A model generated the notes under the pieces. It saw nothing but the letters and a program-made list of their open reading frames with translations. It was not told where the DNA came from and made no database searches. Made by a program: the position numbers and the translations under genes. This document shows, in pieces, positions 7,779-16,137 of a DNA stretch of 64,000 nt. The DNA lies in assembly GCF_007846085.1 (NCBI RefSeq), contig NZ_VOEJ01000001.1:62001-126000 (forward strand), read 5' to 3'. The stretch's first letter is position 1, and each line of letters opens with the position of its first letter. Source of the stretch: Mucilaginibacter pallidiroseus (GTDB taxonomy: Bacteria > Bacteroidota > Bacteroidia > Sphingobacteriales > Sphingobacteriaceae).

Positions 7779-9074
7779 CTATAAATTAACAGCAGCCTTA
7801 CGCGGAACAAGCAGGTGCATTAACAGCCAGGCAAGCAAATAAGCACATGCGCAGATAATAAACAAAATATTGTAGCCTGCAGCAATGTTACCGTTTGCCT
7901 TCGCCGAATCAAGTATCCAACCGATAGCAATAGGGAATAAGATGCCGCCTACAGAACCCGCCATGCCGCCTATACCCACCACCGAGCTTACTGCCCGTTT
8001 CGGGAAAATGTCTGAAGCGGTTGTAAATATATTGGCACTCCAGGCCTGATGTGCTGCTGCGGCAAGGCTTATCAAACCAACCGCCTGCCAAATATTGGTA
8101 GCAAAGCGTGCGGCAAAAATAGGTATCACACAAAGTGCAAATATAAACATGGCTGTTTTGCGGGCTTTAAAAACAGGCATACCTTTCCTTATGAACCATG
8201 ACGAAAGGTAGCCCCCGCCAATGCTGCCAATGGTGGTTGCCGTGTAAATTAAAATAAGCGGCAGGGTGGGCTTTTTCAGATCGAGATTAAATGTGCTGGA
8301 AAAATAAGAGGGGAGCCAGAACAAAAAGAAATACCACATAGGATCTGTAAGTAGTTTGCCAACAATAAACGCCCATGTTTGCCTGATGGTAAAAAGTCGA
8401 CCCCATTTTATGCTGGATACAGCGCCTTGTTCTGTAGCTGGTTCATCTTCAACGTCACTTTCAATGTGATCAATTTCGGCTTGATTTATTTTTTTGTGCT
8501 TTGCAGGTATCTCGTAATATATAATCCAGAAAACCAACCACACAAAGCCCACTGCGCCGGTGATGATAAAGGCCATTTGCCACCCATAAATACCCAGTAT
8601 CCACGGAACCATGGCAGGGGCAAGTACCGCACCGATATTGGCGCCAGAGTTGAATATGCCTGTGGCCAGGGCCCGTTCCTTTTTTGGGAACCACTCGGCC
8701 ACTACTTTTACAGCCGCAGGAAAGTTGCCAGCTTCGCCCAGCCCCAGCGCCGCCCTTACTGCACCAAAACCGAAAGTTGATTTCACTAGCGCGTGCAGCA
8801 TGGCCGCAAGGCTCCAAACAATTAACGAGATTGTATAACCCAGCTTAGTGCCAATTTTATCGATAACGCCCCCAAAAACCAACAGGCCAAATGCGTATGC
8901 GGCAGAAAAAGCCATTACAATATGGCTGTAATCGGTCTCGGTCCAGTCAAATTCCTTTTCGAGCGTTGGCTTCAAAAAACCGATAACCTGCCTGTCGAGA
9001 TAATTTATGGTTGTGGCAAAAAACAGCAATACCACTACCGCCCACCGGTAGTTGGTTTTTTTCACTTCAGTCAT
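7779..9074 (-). CDS. MFS transporter, hexuronate/anion-cation symporter type (ExuT-like)
   Basis: A 431-residue major facilitator with twelve predicted helices. The N-terminal phrase WAVVVLLFFATTINYLDRQVIGFLKP is characteristic of the anion:cation symporter branch that includes hexuronate transporters, and GLGEAGNFPAAVKVVAEWFPKKERALATGIFNSG is the conserved helix 4-5 region of ExuT/GudP. It should bring galacturonate, glucuronate or an unsaturated uronate through the inner membrane by proton symport. It lies between kdgK and the LacI regulator, 43 bases from kdgK. Confidence 0.88.
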   Translation of the reverse strand: MTEVKKTNYRWAVVVLLFFATTINYLDRQVIGFLKPTLEKEFDWTETDYSHIVMAFSAAYAFGLLVFGGVIDKIGTKLGYTISLIVWSLAAMLHALVKSTFGFGAVRAALGLGEAGNFPAAVKVVAEWFPKKERALATGIFNSGANIGAVLAPAMVPWILGIYGWQMAFIITGAVGFVWLVFWIIYYEIPAKHKKINQAEIDHIESDVEDEPATEQGAVSSIKWGRLFTIRQTWAFIVGKLLTDPMWYFFLFWLPSYFSSTFNLDLKKPTLPLILIYTATTIGSIGGGYLSSWFIRKGMPVFKARKTAMFIFALCVIPIFAARFATNIWQAVGLISLAAAAHQAWSANIFTTASDIFPKRAVSSVVGIGGMAGSVGGILFPIAIGWILDSAKANGNIAAGYNILFIICACAYLLAWLLMHLLVPRKAAVNL

Positions 9075-9117
9075 AATTGGTTTATATAGGTATCGACAGG
9101 TTAGGGCAGGCTGTTAG

Positions 9118-10149
9118 TTAGCCGTTATAACGTATCGCGTCTTTTATCGTATCAACAGTACTTGTAGTGGTGTCACCTTCAATAAACAATTTATTAAAGG
9201 CTGCGGCAGTAGCAAAATCAAGCGTGTCTGAAGGGGCTAATTGGTTATAAAAACCATAGATCAAACCTGCCATAAAACAATCTCCGCTGCCAACTTTGTC
9301 TACAACGTAATCCGAATTGTACTGTGCCGAATGGGTGAAATCTCCACCCGTATATAAAGCAGTATAGTAGTTTATGCCTGCACCTTCATCAAACCTAAAG
9401 GTATTGGCAACCGCTTTACATCGCTTAAATTTATCCATGATCAGCTCCGAGCTTTTAAGCGCTTCCTTTAGGTAGATGCTTTGCTGGCCAGATTCATGAA
9501 GGTCAGGCATAACCGGAATGCCCAGCAGCTTTTCGGCCGCCCATACATTGCCCATAATTAAGTCGCAGTATTGTGCAAGATTCGGCATCACTTCATCAGG
9601 TTGTTTGCCATACTGCCAGAGTTTGGCGCGATAATTCAAATCCACAGAAGTTATGATGCCCCGGTTCGTGGCCTCTTTTAAAACTTCTTCACATAAATCT
9701 GCAGTTTCCTGGCTCAATGCCGGACAGATTGCGCTGAAATGAAACCAGCTTACATCGGCCAACACTTCATCCCAATTAATGGTGCCGGGTGTTAATTCAG
9801 CAAATGATGAGCCTGCACGGTCGTATATTACGGCATCGTGCTTCATGTCTTTACCTTTTGTGAGGTAAAACAGCCCAATGCGCCTGCCGCTTTTATTCAC
9901 TGCCGACATGTCAATGCTGCGGCTGCTTAAGTAATCTATCAACTGCTCTGACACACCATTATCTGGTAGAGCAGTAAAGTATTTTGATGGCACACCCCAC
10001 AAGGCTAAATCTGTTGCTACGTTAAGTTCGGCCCCACCAATGTAAAATGGCAACTGGTTGTTTTTTATCCAGGCTCCATCAATATCCGGCGATAGCCTGA
10101 TCAAGAGTTCGCCAAACGAAAGTACTTTGCCTTTTCCGGGTGTTATCAT
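9118..10149 (-). CDS. kdgK: 2-dehydro-3-deoxygluconate kinase (PfkB family)
   Basis: This 343-residue ribokinase-fold enzyme opens with KVLSFGELLIRLSP and has GGAELNVATDLALWG (substrate region, residues 38-52) and the PfkB signature KVGSGDCFMAGL with the catalytic Asp at position 290. It would phosphorylate 2-keto-3-deoxygluconate at O6 with ATP to give KDPG. It is 15 bases from the SDR gene and follows kduI, the order expected for the 5-keto-4-deoxyuronate route. The next enzyme, KDPG aldolase, is not in the window. Confidence 0.87.
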   Translation of the reverse strand: MITPGKGKVLSFGELLIRLSPDIDGAWIKNNQLPFYIGGAELNVATDLALWGVPSKYFTALPDNGVSEQLIDYLSSRSIDMSAVNKSGRRIGLFYLTKGKDMKHDAVIYDRAGSSFAELTPGTINWDEVLADVSWFHFSAICPALSQETADLCEEVLKEATNRGIITSVDLNYRAKLWQYGKQPDEVMPNLAQYCDLIMGNVWAAEKLLGIPVMPDLHESGQQSIYLKEALKSSELIMDKFKRCKAVANTFRFDEGAGINYYTALYTGGDFTHSAQYNSDYVVDKVGSGDCFMAGLIYGFYNQLAPSDTLDFATAAAFNKLFIEGDTTTSTVDTIKDAIRYNG

Positions 10150-10164
10150 TTTAAATTATAGTAT

Positions 10165-10980
10165 TTATACGCCTCCAAATATCGAAAACCCACCGTCAAC
10201 ACAAATCATGGAGCCGGTTACAAAAGCCGATGCATCACTTAGCAACCAAACCAGCGCACCAATCAGCTCATCGGGGTGGCCAAATCGCTTAAATGGTGTT
10301 TGCCTTATTACAGACTGGCCCCGCGGTGTGTAGCCGCCCTCGGGCAAGGTTAGCAAATTACGGTTTTGTTCGGTAAGGAAAAAGCCCGGCGCGAGGGCGT
10401 TCATGCGTATAGCGTCGCCGTAGCGGTTGGCCAGTTCAACTGCAAACCATTGGTTATAGCAATCTACCGCGGCTTTACCCATGTTGTAGCCCAATACCTT
10501 GGTTATTGCACGTTTGGAGTTCATGGACGAGATATTAACAATACTGCCTTTTCCTGTTTTAGCAATGGCTTCACCAAAAACCTGCGTAGGTAGTAGGGTT
10601 CCCCAGAGGTTTAGGTCCATAACCTTTTTCATGCCCTCCATACTCATGCTGAAAATATCATCCTCCGGTTGTAATACACCATCGGGCATGTTGCCGCCTG
10701 CGCCATTTACAAGACCGTCTATCCTGCCAAATCGCGCTAATAAAAGTTCTTTAGCCTGTTTTAATTCATCTTCGTTAAGTACATCAGCCACCAGGGCTAT
10801 TGCTTGCCCGTCTGCTGTGTTGATGGCTTCGGCGCGTTCTTCGGCTACGGCTTTGTTGCGACCAAGGATACCTACTGAGCCACCTGCAGCAACAATGCCA
10901 TTGATAAACGAGTTGCCCAAAATACCCGTACCACCGGTTACCACAATTACTTTTCCGTTTAACGAATATATGTTTTCCAT
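10165..10980 (-). CDS. SDR-family sugar-acid oxidoreductase (KduD or mannonate oxidoreductase type)
   Basis: A 271-residue short-chain dehydrogenase with the cofactor motif VTGGTGILG (residues 14-22), NGAGG at 92-96 and the catalytic set Ser151/152, Tyr165 and Lys169. The C-terminal DASAFVTGSMICVDGGF is classical. The insertion after NGAGG (NMPDGVLQPEDDIFSMS) makes it longer than textbook KduD (about 253 residues) and closer to SDR-type mannonate oxidoreductases such as B. subtilis YjmF. Its position directly between kduI and kdgK favours reduction of 2,5-diketo-3-deoxygluconate to KDG. The two possibilities cannot be separated from sequence alone. Confidence 0.82.
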   Translation of the reverse strand: MENIYSLNGKVIVVTGGTGILGNSFINGIVAAGGSVGILGRNKAVAEERAEAINTADGQAIALVADVLNEDELKQAKELLLARFGRIDGLVNGAGGNMPDGVLQPEDDIFSMSMEGMKKVMDLNLWGTLLPTQVFGEAIAKTGKGSIVNISSMNSKRAITKVLGYNMGKAAVDCYNQWFAVELANRYGDAIRMNALAPGFFLTEQNRNLLTLPEGGYTPRGQSVIRQTPFKRFGHPDELIGALVWLLSDASAFVTGSMICVDGGFSIFGGV

Positions 10981-10991
10981 AGATTATTGTA

Positions 10992-11822
10992 TTATCTGAT
11001 GTCTTCTATCTTGATGGCATCCATATCGGTATAGTCCATGTTCTCGCCCGCCATGCCCCATATAAAGCTATAGCTGCCTGTACCAACACCGCTGTGCATG
11101 CTCCACGGCGGCGATACCACCGCATCATAATTATCAACAAGAATATGCCTGCTTTCCTGGCCTTCGCCCATGTAATGAAACACGCGCTGCCCGGCTGCAA
11201 GATTAAAGTAAAAATAGGCCTCCATGCGCCTGTCATGCACGTGCGGTGGCATAGTGTTCCATACGCTGCCGCCATGTAAAATGGTTAAACCCATAACCAG
11301 CTGGCAGCTTTGTATGCCCTCAGCATGAATATATTTATTTATGGTGCGGTAGTTAGCGGTTGCAGTGTCGCCCGCTGTTACTTTTGCCGCATGCTGTATA
11401 GGCATTAAAACGGTTGGATACGTTTTATGCGCCGGCGACGAAAGCAGGTAAAAAACCGGTGGATTAGTTATATCATTTGCGGCAAAGGTAACTTCCCGGG
11501 TATCCTTACCAATGTAAAGGCAGTCGAGTTTTTTTAATTCATAAACTTTTCCGTCGGCTGTTACCCGCCCATCGCCTGCAACGTTAATAATACCTATTTC
11601 ACGGCGGTCGAGAAAATTTTGAGCACGAAGACTTGGATAGGCTTCCAGGTACAGGCTCCTGTAAACAGGGTTTGCCACACCTATGATCATCCTGTCGTAA
11701 TGCGTGTATACGCAGTTGATCTTGTCGGGCTGGACAAGGTTTTCCATTAGGAAACGTTCGCGAATTTTATCCGTTTGGTAGGTTTTAAAATCGTCGGGGT
11801 GTACGGCGTGTATTACTTTCAA
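10992..11822 (-). CDS. kduI: 5-dehydro-4-deoxy-D-glucuronate isomerase KduI
   Basis: This 276-residue cupin-type isomerase has all four metal ligands expected from E. coli KduI: His194 and His196 in PPHVHDRRMEAYFYF, Glu201 in the same motif and His243 in PPWSMHSGVG. It converts 5-keto-4-deoxyuronate from unsaturated pectin oligomers into 2,5-diketo-3-deoxygluconate. It is the first gene of the minus-strand series, 11 bases before the SDR gene, and a LacI-type operator lies about 90 bases upstream of its start. Length is normal. Confidence 0.95.
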   Translation of the reverse strand: MKVIHAVHPDDFKTYQTDKIRERFLMENLVQPDKINCVYTHYDRMIIGVANPVYRSLYLEAYPSLRAQNFLDRREIGIINVAGDGRVTADGKVYELKKLDCLYIGKDTREVTFAANDITNPPVFYLLSSPAHKTYPTVLMPIQHAAKVTAGDTATANYRTINKYIHAEGIQSCQLVMGLTILHGGSVWNTMPPHVHDRRMEAYFYFNLAAGQRVFHYMGEGQESRHILVDNYDAVVSPPWSMHSGVGTGSYSFIWGMAGENMDYTDMDAIKIEDIR

Positions 11823-11912
11823 GATAAATAGAGGTTAATTAGCAAAACTGATAACGATTAAGCAATTGTACCATAATAGGTATTTATTAAAAAATAAACC
11901 CTGCATATTTCT

Positions 11913-11928
11913 ACGCAAACGTTGTAGC
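11913..11928 (+). promoter_or_regulatory. LacI-family operator box, site 2
   Basis: ACGCAAACGTTGTAGC agrees with site 1 (6617-6632) at 12 of 16 bases and with the PurR box at 13 of 16. The extended core TACGCAA(A/T)CGTT is shared at 11 of 12 positions. It lies in the divergent gap between kduI and the YhcH-type gene, so it could govern both directions. Confidence 0.6.
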
Positions 11929-12032
11929 GAATTTGTTCAAGGTATAGATGCATCAGGCTTATAAACTTTACGTCCGGCATTATCTATTAAGCAATTTTAC
12001 TTATGTTAGGCGGGTAAACCAATTAAAACCTC

Positions 12033-12653
12033 ATGAAAATTTACAATTTGCTTAAGGCATTGGGCTTTAGCCTCATCTTTGTATTAACTACTTTGTATGC
12101 CTCGGCAGCGGTTAATGGCGACAGTGTAACCGTAAAGCAGGCCACTCAATGGCTAAAAAAGGGTAGTTGGACCAATGGCGCAGCAGTTAAGCCACATCCA
12201 TCAATAAACGCTGTTGAGTTTTACAAACAGTACCATGCAGCACAACCTTGGTGGGATAAAGCCTTTAAATATTTAAAGGAAACCAACCTGCAAAACCTGC
12301 CGCCTGGCAAATATGCAATAGACGGCGACAATGTATTTGCCATTGTAAGTGAGAGTACCGCTAAAGATAAGGAAACCGCCAAGTGGGAATCGCACCGTAA
12401 CTATATCGATTTGCAATATGTAATACGCGGCAAAGAGCAGATGGGAGTGGCCCCAGCTGCTACTGCGACGGTGACCGCTCCGTACGAAACAACAAAAGAC
12501 GTGATCAATTACACCGCGAATGGCACCTATTATACGGCGATACCGGGCACAATCTTATTATTTTTTCCGGCCGATGCCCACCAACCGGGTGTAAAGGCCG
12601 ATGGATTCGATACTGTTAAAAAAGTTGTCGTTAAGGTGCGGGTTGCCAAGTAA
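12033..12653 (+). CDS. Exported YhcH/YjgK/YiaL (DUF386, EbgC-type) protein
   Basis: A 206-residue protein with an N-terminal signal peptide (MKIYNLLKALGFSLIFVLTTLYASA) and a DUF386 beta-sandwich: LPPGKYAIDGDNVFAIVSE, then WESHRNYIDLQYVIRGKEQMG, then a late FFPADAHQPG with the likely metal-binding His. Family members include EbgC and YiaL, thought to bind or isomerise sugars in the cytoplasm; this copy is exported. It is divergent from kduI across a shared operator, so it probably belongs to the uronate regulon. It is followed by a strong terminator. The reaction is unknown. Confidence 0.82.
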   Translation: MKIYNLLKALGFSLIFVLTTLYASAAVNGDSVTVKQATQWLKKGSWTNGAAVKPHPSINAVEFYKQYHAAQPWWDKAFKYLKETNLQNLPPGKYAIDGDNVFAIVSESTAKDKETAKWESHRNYIDLQYVIRGKEQMGVAPAATATVTAPYETTKDVINYTANGTYYTAIPGTILLFFPADAHQPGVKADGFDTVKKVVVKVRVAK

Positions 12654-12672
12654 CCATCACTAAATATTGAGG

Positions 12673-12710
12673 GCCGGATCAGCGATGAGTTGATCCGGCT
12701 TTATTGTTTT
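12673..12710 (+). terminator. Intrinsic terminator after the YhcH-type gene
   Basis: A perfect 9-base-pair stem GCCGGATCA / TGATCCGGC with a 9-base loop, followed by a T-rich tail. Confidence 0.85.
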
Positions 12711-12797
12711 TATATGCTGATGTTTTTGTATTTAAAATGTTGTATTTCTTGTAGTTATGTATTAACTTCAGGTCAACCAAATTAAAACCACAATTTC

Positions 12798-13229
12798 ATG
12801 AAACAAGTTAAACACATCTTGGCCCGCAAAGGGGGCCGGGTTATAGCCGTATCGCCGAATACCACCGTTTTTAACGTGCTTATTTTAATGGCCGAAGAAA
12901 ACATAGGCTCCGTTATAGTGAGTGATGGCGACCACTACATGGGCTTGTTGACTGAGCGTGATTATGCCCGTAAGATCATCCTGATGGGTAAACACTCTGA
13001 TGATACCACTGCGGCCGAGATCATGAGTAAAAACCTGCCTAAAATAACACCCGAATCATCTATAGAAACCTGTATGGTGCTTATGAGCGAGCACAACATC
13101 CGTTACCTGCCTGTATTTGACAGGGATGAAAAGCTTTGTGGGATAATATCTGTAAACGACCTTGTTTATGCGACCATACATGCTCAAAAGGAAACAATAG
13201 AGCATTTACAGGTTTACATACAATCATAA
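12798..13229 (+). CDS. Two-CBS-domain protein
   Basis: A 143-residue protein composed only of two CBS motifs: residues about 8-62 (VSPNTTVFNVLILMAEENIGSVIVSD through GLLTERDYARKIIL) and about 75-130 (ITPESSIETCMVLMSEHNIRYLPVFD through CGIISVNDLV). CBS pairs form a Bateman module that binds adenosine nucleotides such as AMP, ATP or SAM. No effector domain is fused, and the neighbours give no hint of a partner, so it may act as a free regulatory subunit. Confidence 0.9.
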   Translation: MKQVKHILARKGGRVIAVSPNTTVFNVLILMAEENIGSVIVSDGDHYMGLLTERDYARKIILMGKHSDDTTAAEIMSKNLPKITPESSIETCMVLMSEHNIRYLPVFDRDEKLCGIISVNDLVYATIHAQKETIEHLQVYIQS

Positions 13230-13235
13230 AAAAAC

Positions 13236-13268
13236 GAAGACGAAGATCTATTCAAAATCTTCGTCTTC
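13236..13268. terminator. Bidirectional terminator overlapping the end of the acidic-protein gene
   Basis: GAAGACGAAGAT pairs perfectly with ATCTTCGTCTTC across a 9-base loop. On the minus strand it is followed by a run of seven T. The stop codon and last acidic codons of the minus-strand gene form the loop and one arm of the stem. Confidence 0.85.
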
Positions 13269-13511
13269 ATCTTCCTCTTCATCCGGCTCGGGCACGTAGT
13301 TAACTATTGCCTTGCCTATGTTATTTACTTCCGGGTCGTCATTAAACATTGGCAGCTCGGTCTCGGGATCAAGTTTCATCCACAGATTCTCGGTATCCTT
13401 TTCAATTTTACCAAACTCAACACCTGCCTTAAAAATAGTGTAAACGTCTTTTTCCTCGGGGAAAACCGAATAAACAACTCCGTTTACCAGTACATCAAAT
13501 GGCTCTTGCAT
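13248..13511 (-). CDS. Small acidic protein of unknown function
   Basis: This 87-residue protein has no signal peptide and begins MQEPFDVLVNGVVYSVFPEEKDVYTIFKAG, a compact beta-rich-looking region, and ends in an almost purely acidic tail (EPDEEEDEDEDFE). I do not recognise a named family. It has its own consensus -7 element and a terminator that overlaps its last codons, so it looks like a genuine single-gene unit, convergent with the CBS gene. The acidic tail could aid solubility or bind cations or basic proteins, but nothing specific can be shown. Confidence 0.75.
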   Translation of the reverse strand: MQEPFDVLVNGVVYSVFPEEKDVYTIFKAGVEFGKIEKDTENLWMKLDPETELPMFNDDPEVNNIGKAIVNYVPEPDEEEDEDEDFE

Positions 13512-13530
13512 AGTTAAAAATGTTACCCTG

Positions 13531-13538
13531 CAAATCTA
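13531..13538 (-). promoter_or_regulatory. Candidate -7 element for the small acidic protein
   Basis: Minus-strand TAGATTTG is an exact TAnnTTTG match, 19 bases before the ATG at 13511. Confidence 0.45.
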
Positions 13539-13561
13539 CCAATTTAAAAAAAGCAGAGCTA

Positions 13562-14362
13562 TTAAATTTGTGAAAAGGCCACAGGTACCAACATGGTTGA
13601 TGTTATTTTATTAACTAACAAGGCGTCGGCATACTTAGGTACAGTGCTTATCTTTTTCCATTGCGCATCATCAACAAATGCTTTCCAATGGGCAGCTTTT
13701 GCATCCATGTCATCAAAGGTTACCATGTAAGTAAGGTTTGGCCTTTGCTGGCCAATAAGTGTTTCGCCCCAAAAAACAGGTTTAAAGCCAAGCCGCTTAA
13801 AAATATCTATTTCGCCCTGGTCATTAAACATTTCAATTTTTTGCGCACCTGCAGCCTCGCTTGGGCTTTGGTACTGGCGCAGCTCAAATATACGGTTGCC
13901 TTTGCCCGGGGCCTCTAAAACAGGGCTGTGTTTAAAAGCTTTCATCAGCGATGTTTCTATCCGCTCGTAAGCCGGCTGCTTTGCCGGGGCATTTAAGTAA
14001 GCGCTGCCTTTTGCCTGGTAGGCGGCATCGTTGGCAAGCGTATCAGTAACAGTTTCAAAATGCTGCAAGCTGTTATATTGTATCAGCGCGTAAAGCTTTG
14101 TTTGGCCTTCCGGTTTCATTTCTTTAAATACACCTACGTGCTTTACCCCCAATTTATTAAGGGCCGGTATGGCTGTTGATTTATAAAACTCCTCAATCAG
14201 TTGCTGCTGCGTACTGTCTTTTAATTGATAAATACGCAGTTCATAATATTCGGCAGTTGCGGGCTTGGCTAAGTTCATGGCTTGTGTTGCTGCTGGTAAA
14301 ACCGTGGCAGCGGCACTGCCAAATACAGATGCTTTAACAAATGAGCGTCTTTTCATGTTCAA
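13562..14362 (-). CDS. Exported NIPSNAP-family protein
   Basis: A 266-residue protein with a twin-arginine-like signal (MKRRSFVKASVFGSAAATVLP) followed by two ferredoxin-like NIPSNAP repeats: YYELRIYQLKDSTQQQLIEEF at about residues 38-60 and GNRIFELRQYQSPSEAAGAQK in the second half. The twin-arginine pattern suggests export of a folded protein to the periplasm. NIPSNAP proteins are dimeric alpha-beta barrels of undefined role, often encoded near dehydrogenases or sugar genes. The gene is divergent from the Crp-like regulator with an 83-base gap that must hold both promoters. Confidence 0.85.
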   Translation of the reverse strand: MNMKRRSFVKASVFGSAAATVLPAATQAMNLAKPATAEYYELRIYQLKDSTQQQLIEEFYKSTAIPALNKLGVKHVGVFKEMKPEGQTKLYALIQYNSLQHFETVTDTLANDAAYQAKGSAYLNAPAKQPAYERIETSLMKAFKHSPVLEAPGKGNRIFELRQYQSPSEAAGAQKIEMFNDQGEIDIFKRLGFKPVFWGETLIGQQRPNLTYMVTFDDMDAKAAHWKAFVDDAQWKKISTVPKYADALLVNKITSTMLVPVAFSQI

Positions 14363-14445
14363 TTTTAGTGTTTAGTTGGTATGGCTAATATAAGGTTATT
14401 AGCAGGCATAAGTTACTTTTTAATATACTTGCAGTAATATTACCT

Positions 14446-15027
14446 ATGGACAACAGCTTATTACTTACCGCCATTGCGAAATACGTTACGCTTGATGCTG
14501 CCGAACAAGACCAATTGATTGACCGGTTGCATTACAAAAAGGTAAAACGCAGGCAATTTGTGCTGGAAGAGGGCGAGGTGCACAACAAAGTAATATTTGT
14601 AACGGCAGGCTGTTTACGCAGCTACGCAGTTGATAAAAATGGCACCGAACACGTTTTGCAATTCGCTCCTCCGGGATGGTGGATAGTTGATATGCGTAGC
14701 TTTGTAAGCGGCAAGCCAGCTATGCTTAATATAGATGCTATTGAAGACAGCGAATATATTTATATAAACAAAGCCGACTTTGATGAGCTGAACCAACAGC
14801 TGCCAAAATTTGAAACCTTTAACCGCATTTTAGGGCAAAACGCAATTGCTACTTATCAATACAGGCAAATTGATAACGTTACGCTTTCAGCTATTGAGCG
14901 CTACAGTAATTTTTGCGGGCTATATCCATCACTAATCAAATCTCTTCCCCAAAAGCAAGTGGCATCATACATAGGTGTAACGCCCGAGTTTTTAAGCAAG
15001 ATGCTAAACAATACAATTGTGAAGTAG
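14446..15027 (+). CDS. Crp/Fnr-family transcriptional regulator
   Basis: A 193-residue regulator with a cyclic-nucleotide-binding-like beta-barrel (FVLEEGEVHNKVIFVTAGCLRSYAVDKNGTEHVLQFAPPGWW, given here in part) and a C-terminal helix-turn-helix ending in QVASYIGVTPEFLSKMLNN. The typical cAMP-contacting residues are not evident, as in many Bacteroidota Crp-like proteins, so the ligand is unknown. It is divergent from the NIPSNAP gene and is followed by a REP-like repeat before the pirin operon. Confidence 0.87.
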   Translation: MDNSLLLTAIAKYVTLDAAEQDQLIDRLHYKKVKRRQFVLEEGEVHNKVIFVTAGCLRSYAVDKNGTEHVLQFAPPGWWIVDMRSFVSGKPAMLNIDAIEDSEYIYINKADFDELNQQLPKFETFNRILGQNAIATYQYRQIDNVTLSAIERYSNFCGLYPSLIKSLPQKQVASYIGVTPEFLSKMLNNTIVK

Positions 15028-15044
15028 AAGCAGCGCTCTCGAAG

Positions 15045-15129
15045 CGTCATTGCGAACGTAGTGAAGCAATCATCGACATGCAATTTTGTAACTATTCATT
15101 TGGAGATTGCTTCGTACCTCGCAACGACG
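15045..15129. repeat. REP-like palindromic intergenic element, copy 1
   Basis: An imperfect inverted repeat with left arm 15045-15071 (starting CGTCATTGCGAAC) and right arm 15105-15129 (ending CTCGCAACGACG), both ending at the loop side in GCAATC/GATTGC. The loop contains ATCGACATGC, which is also in the loop of the second copy at 52412-52500. This resembles mobile REP/MITE-like intergenic repeats. Confidence 0.8.
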
Positions 15130-15249
15130 GCTTTAAAATAATGCTGACCCCAACTCCTCTTAATCTACATTAAGTTTTACGCTTAACCTACCTTATTTGG
15201 ATGCATTGTGCATGCCTGTACCTTTGTTATATCAAAAGCGATAGGCGTT

Positions 15250-16104
15250 ATGAAAAAGAAGATCACACATATTTTGGCAGGTCGCGAAAAGCAAATAACC
15301 AAAGAAGAAACAATTAGGCAACCGTTGCCCCACGTTGATTTCAGGTTTGCAAATCCGTTCATTGTTTTGCACCACCTTGGACCAAAGCAAATTGAGGTGG
15401 GCCAAAAGCTGAGGATTCATCCGCACCCGCACAGGGGCTTTGCGCCGGTTACTTTCCAACTGCAAGGCGAAGGTTACCATAAAGACAGCGCCGGGCACGA
15501 TGCCGTGATAAAGGCAGGCGATGTGCAATGGATGTTTGCCGGCAAAGGCATATTGCACAGCGAAGGCCCAACGCAAGAGATGCTTGACAAAGGCGGCGTG
15601 CAAGAGCTGATACAGCTTTGGATAAATGTACCTGCGGCAAACAAATGGGACGAACCAACCTATCAGCAAGCCGCCAAATCGCAGCAACCAAATGTATTGC
15701 AGCAGGATGGTGTAAATCTGCTCCTGGCTAGCGGCGAGTACGACGGGCAGGTAGGTCCGCTGAAAACTTACACGCCCGTAACATCGATAGTAGGAGAAAT
15801 TGAAAAAGGGAGACAAGTACAATTCAACGCCACATCTGGTTACTGGACATTGCTTTACATAGCAAAAGGCAGCGTAACCATAAACCAGGAGCAGGCAGAT
15901 CAATATAAGCTTGTTGTATTTGAGAAAGATAACGATGAAATTATACTTACTGCATGTGAAGATGCCCAAATCCTTTTTCTTTCTGCCGAGCCAATTGATG
16001 AGCCGGTTGCCGCTAAAGAAAACTTTGTAATGAATACAATTGAAGAAGCTAATCAGGCAATTGTCGATTATAAGGCTGGCTTATTTGGAAAACTAAATTT
16101 TTAA
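15250..16104 (+). CDS. Pirin-family cupin protein (quercetinase-like)
   Basis: The 284-residue protein has the bicupin fold of pirin. The first cupin carries the metal motif region LRIHPHPHRGFAPVTFQLQGE and WMFAGKGILHSE, supplying three His and one Glu as in iron pirins with quercetin dioxygenase activity. The C-terminal cupin is degenerate. The ATG at 15250 is preferred over an in-frame start at 15208 because it matches the usual pirin start. It is 33 bases before mhqO, and in this company a role in oxidising or sensing aromatic or quinone compounds is likely; this is an inference. Confidence 0.87.
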   Translation: MKKKITHILAGREKQITKEETIRQPLPHVDFRFANPFIVLHHLGPKQIEVGQKLRIHPHPHRGFAPVTFQLQGEGYHKDSAGHDAVIKAGDVQWMFAGKGILHSEGPTQEMLDKGGVQELIQLWINVPAANKWDEPTYQQAAKSQQPNVLQQDGVNLLLASGEYDGQVGPLKTYTPVTSIVGEIEKGRQVQFNATSGYWTLLYIAKGSVTINQEQADQYKLVVFEKDNDEIILTACEDAQILFLSAEPIDEPVAAKENFVMNTIEEANQAIVDYKAGLFGKLNF

Positions 16105-16137
16105 TAACAAAACATTCACAATTTAATATAACACACA

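Noticed and set aside
14913..15173. Plus-strand open frame overlapping the Crp gene end and REP copy 1
   Set aside because: It is an alternative frame of the Crp-like gene and runs through the palindromic repeat; it has no protein-like features.
15232..15969. 245-codon minus-strand frame opposite the pirin gene
   Set aside because: It is a long shadow of the pirin coding sequence with no family similarity or plausible start.
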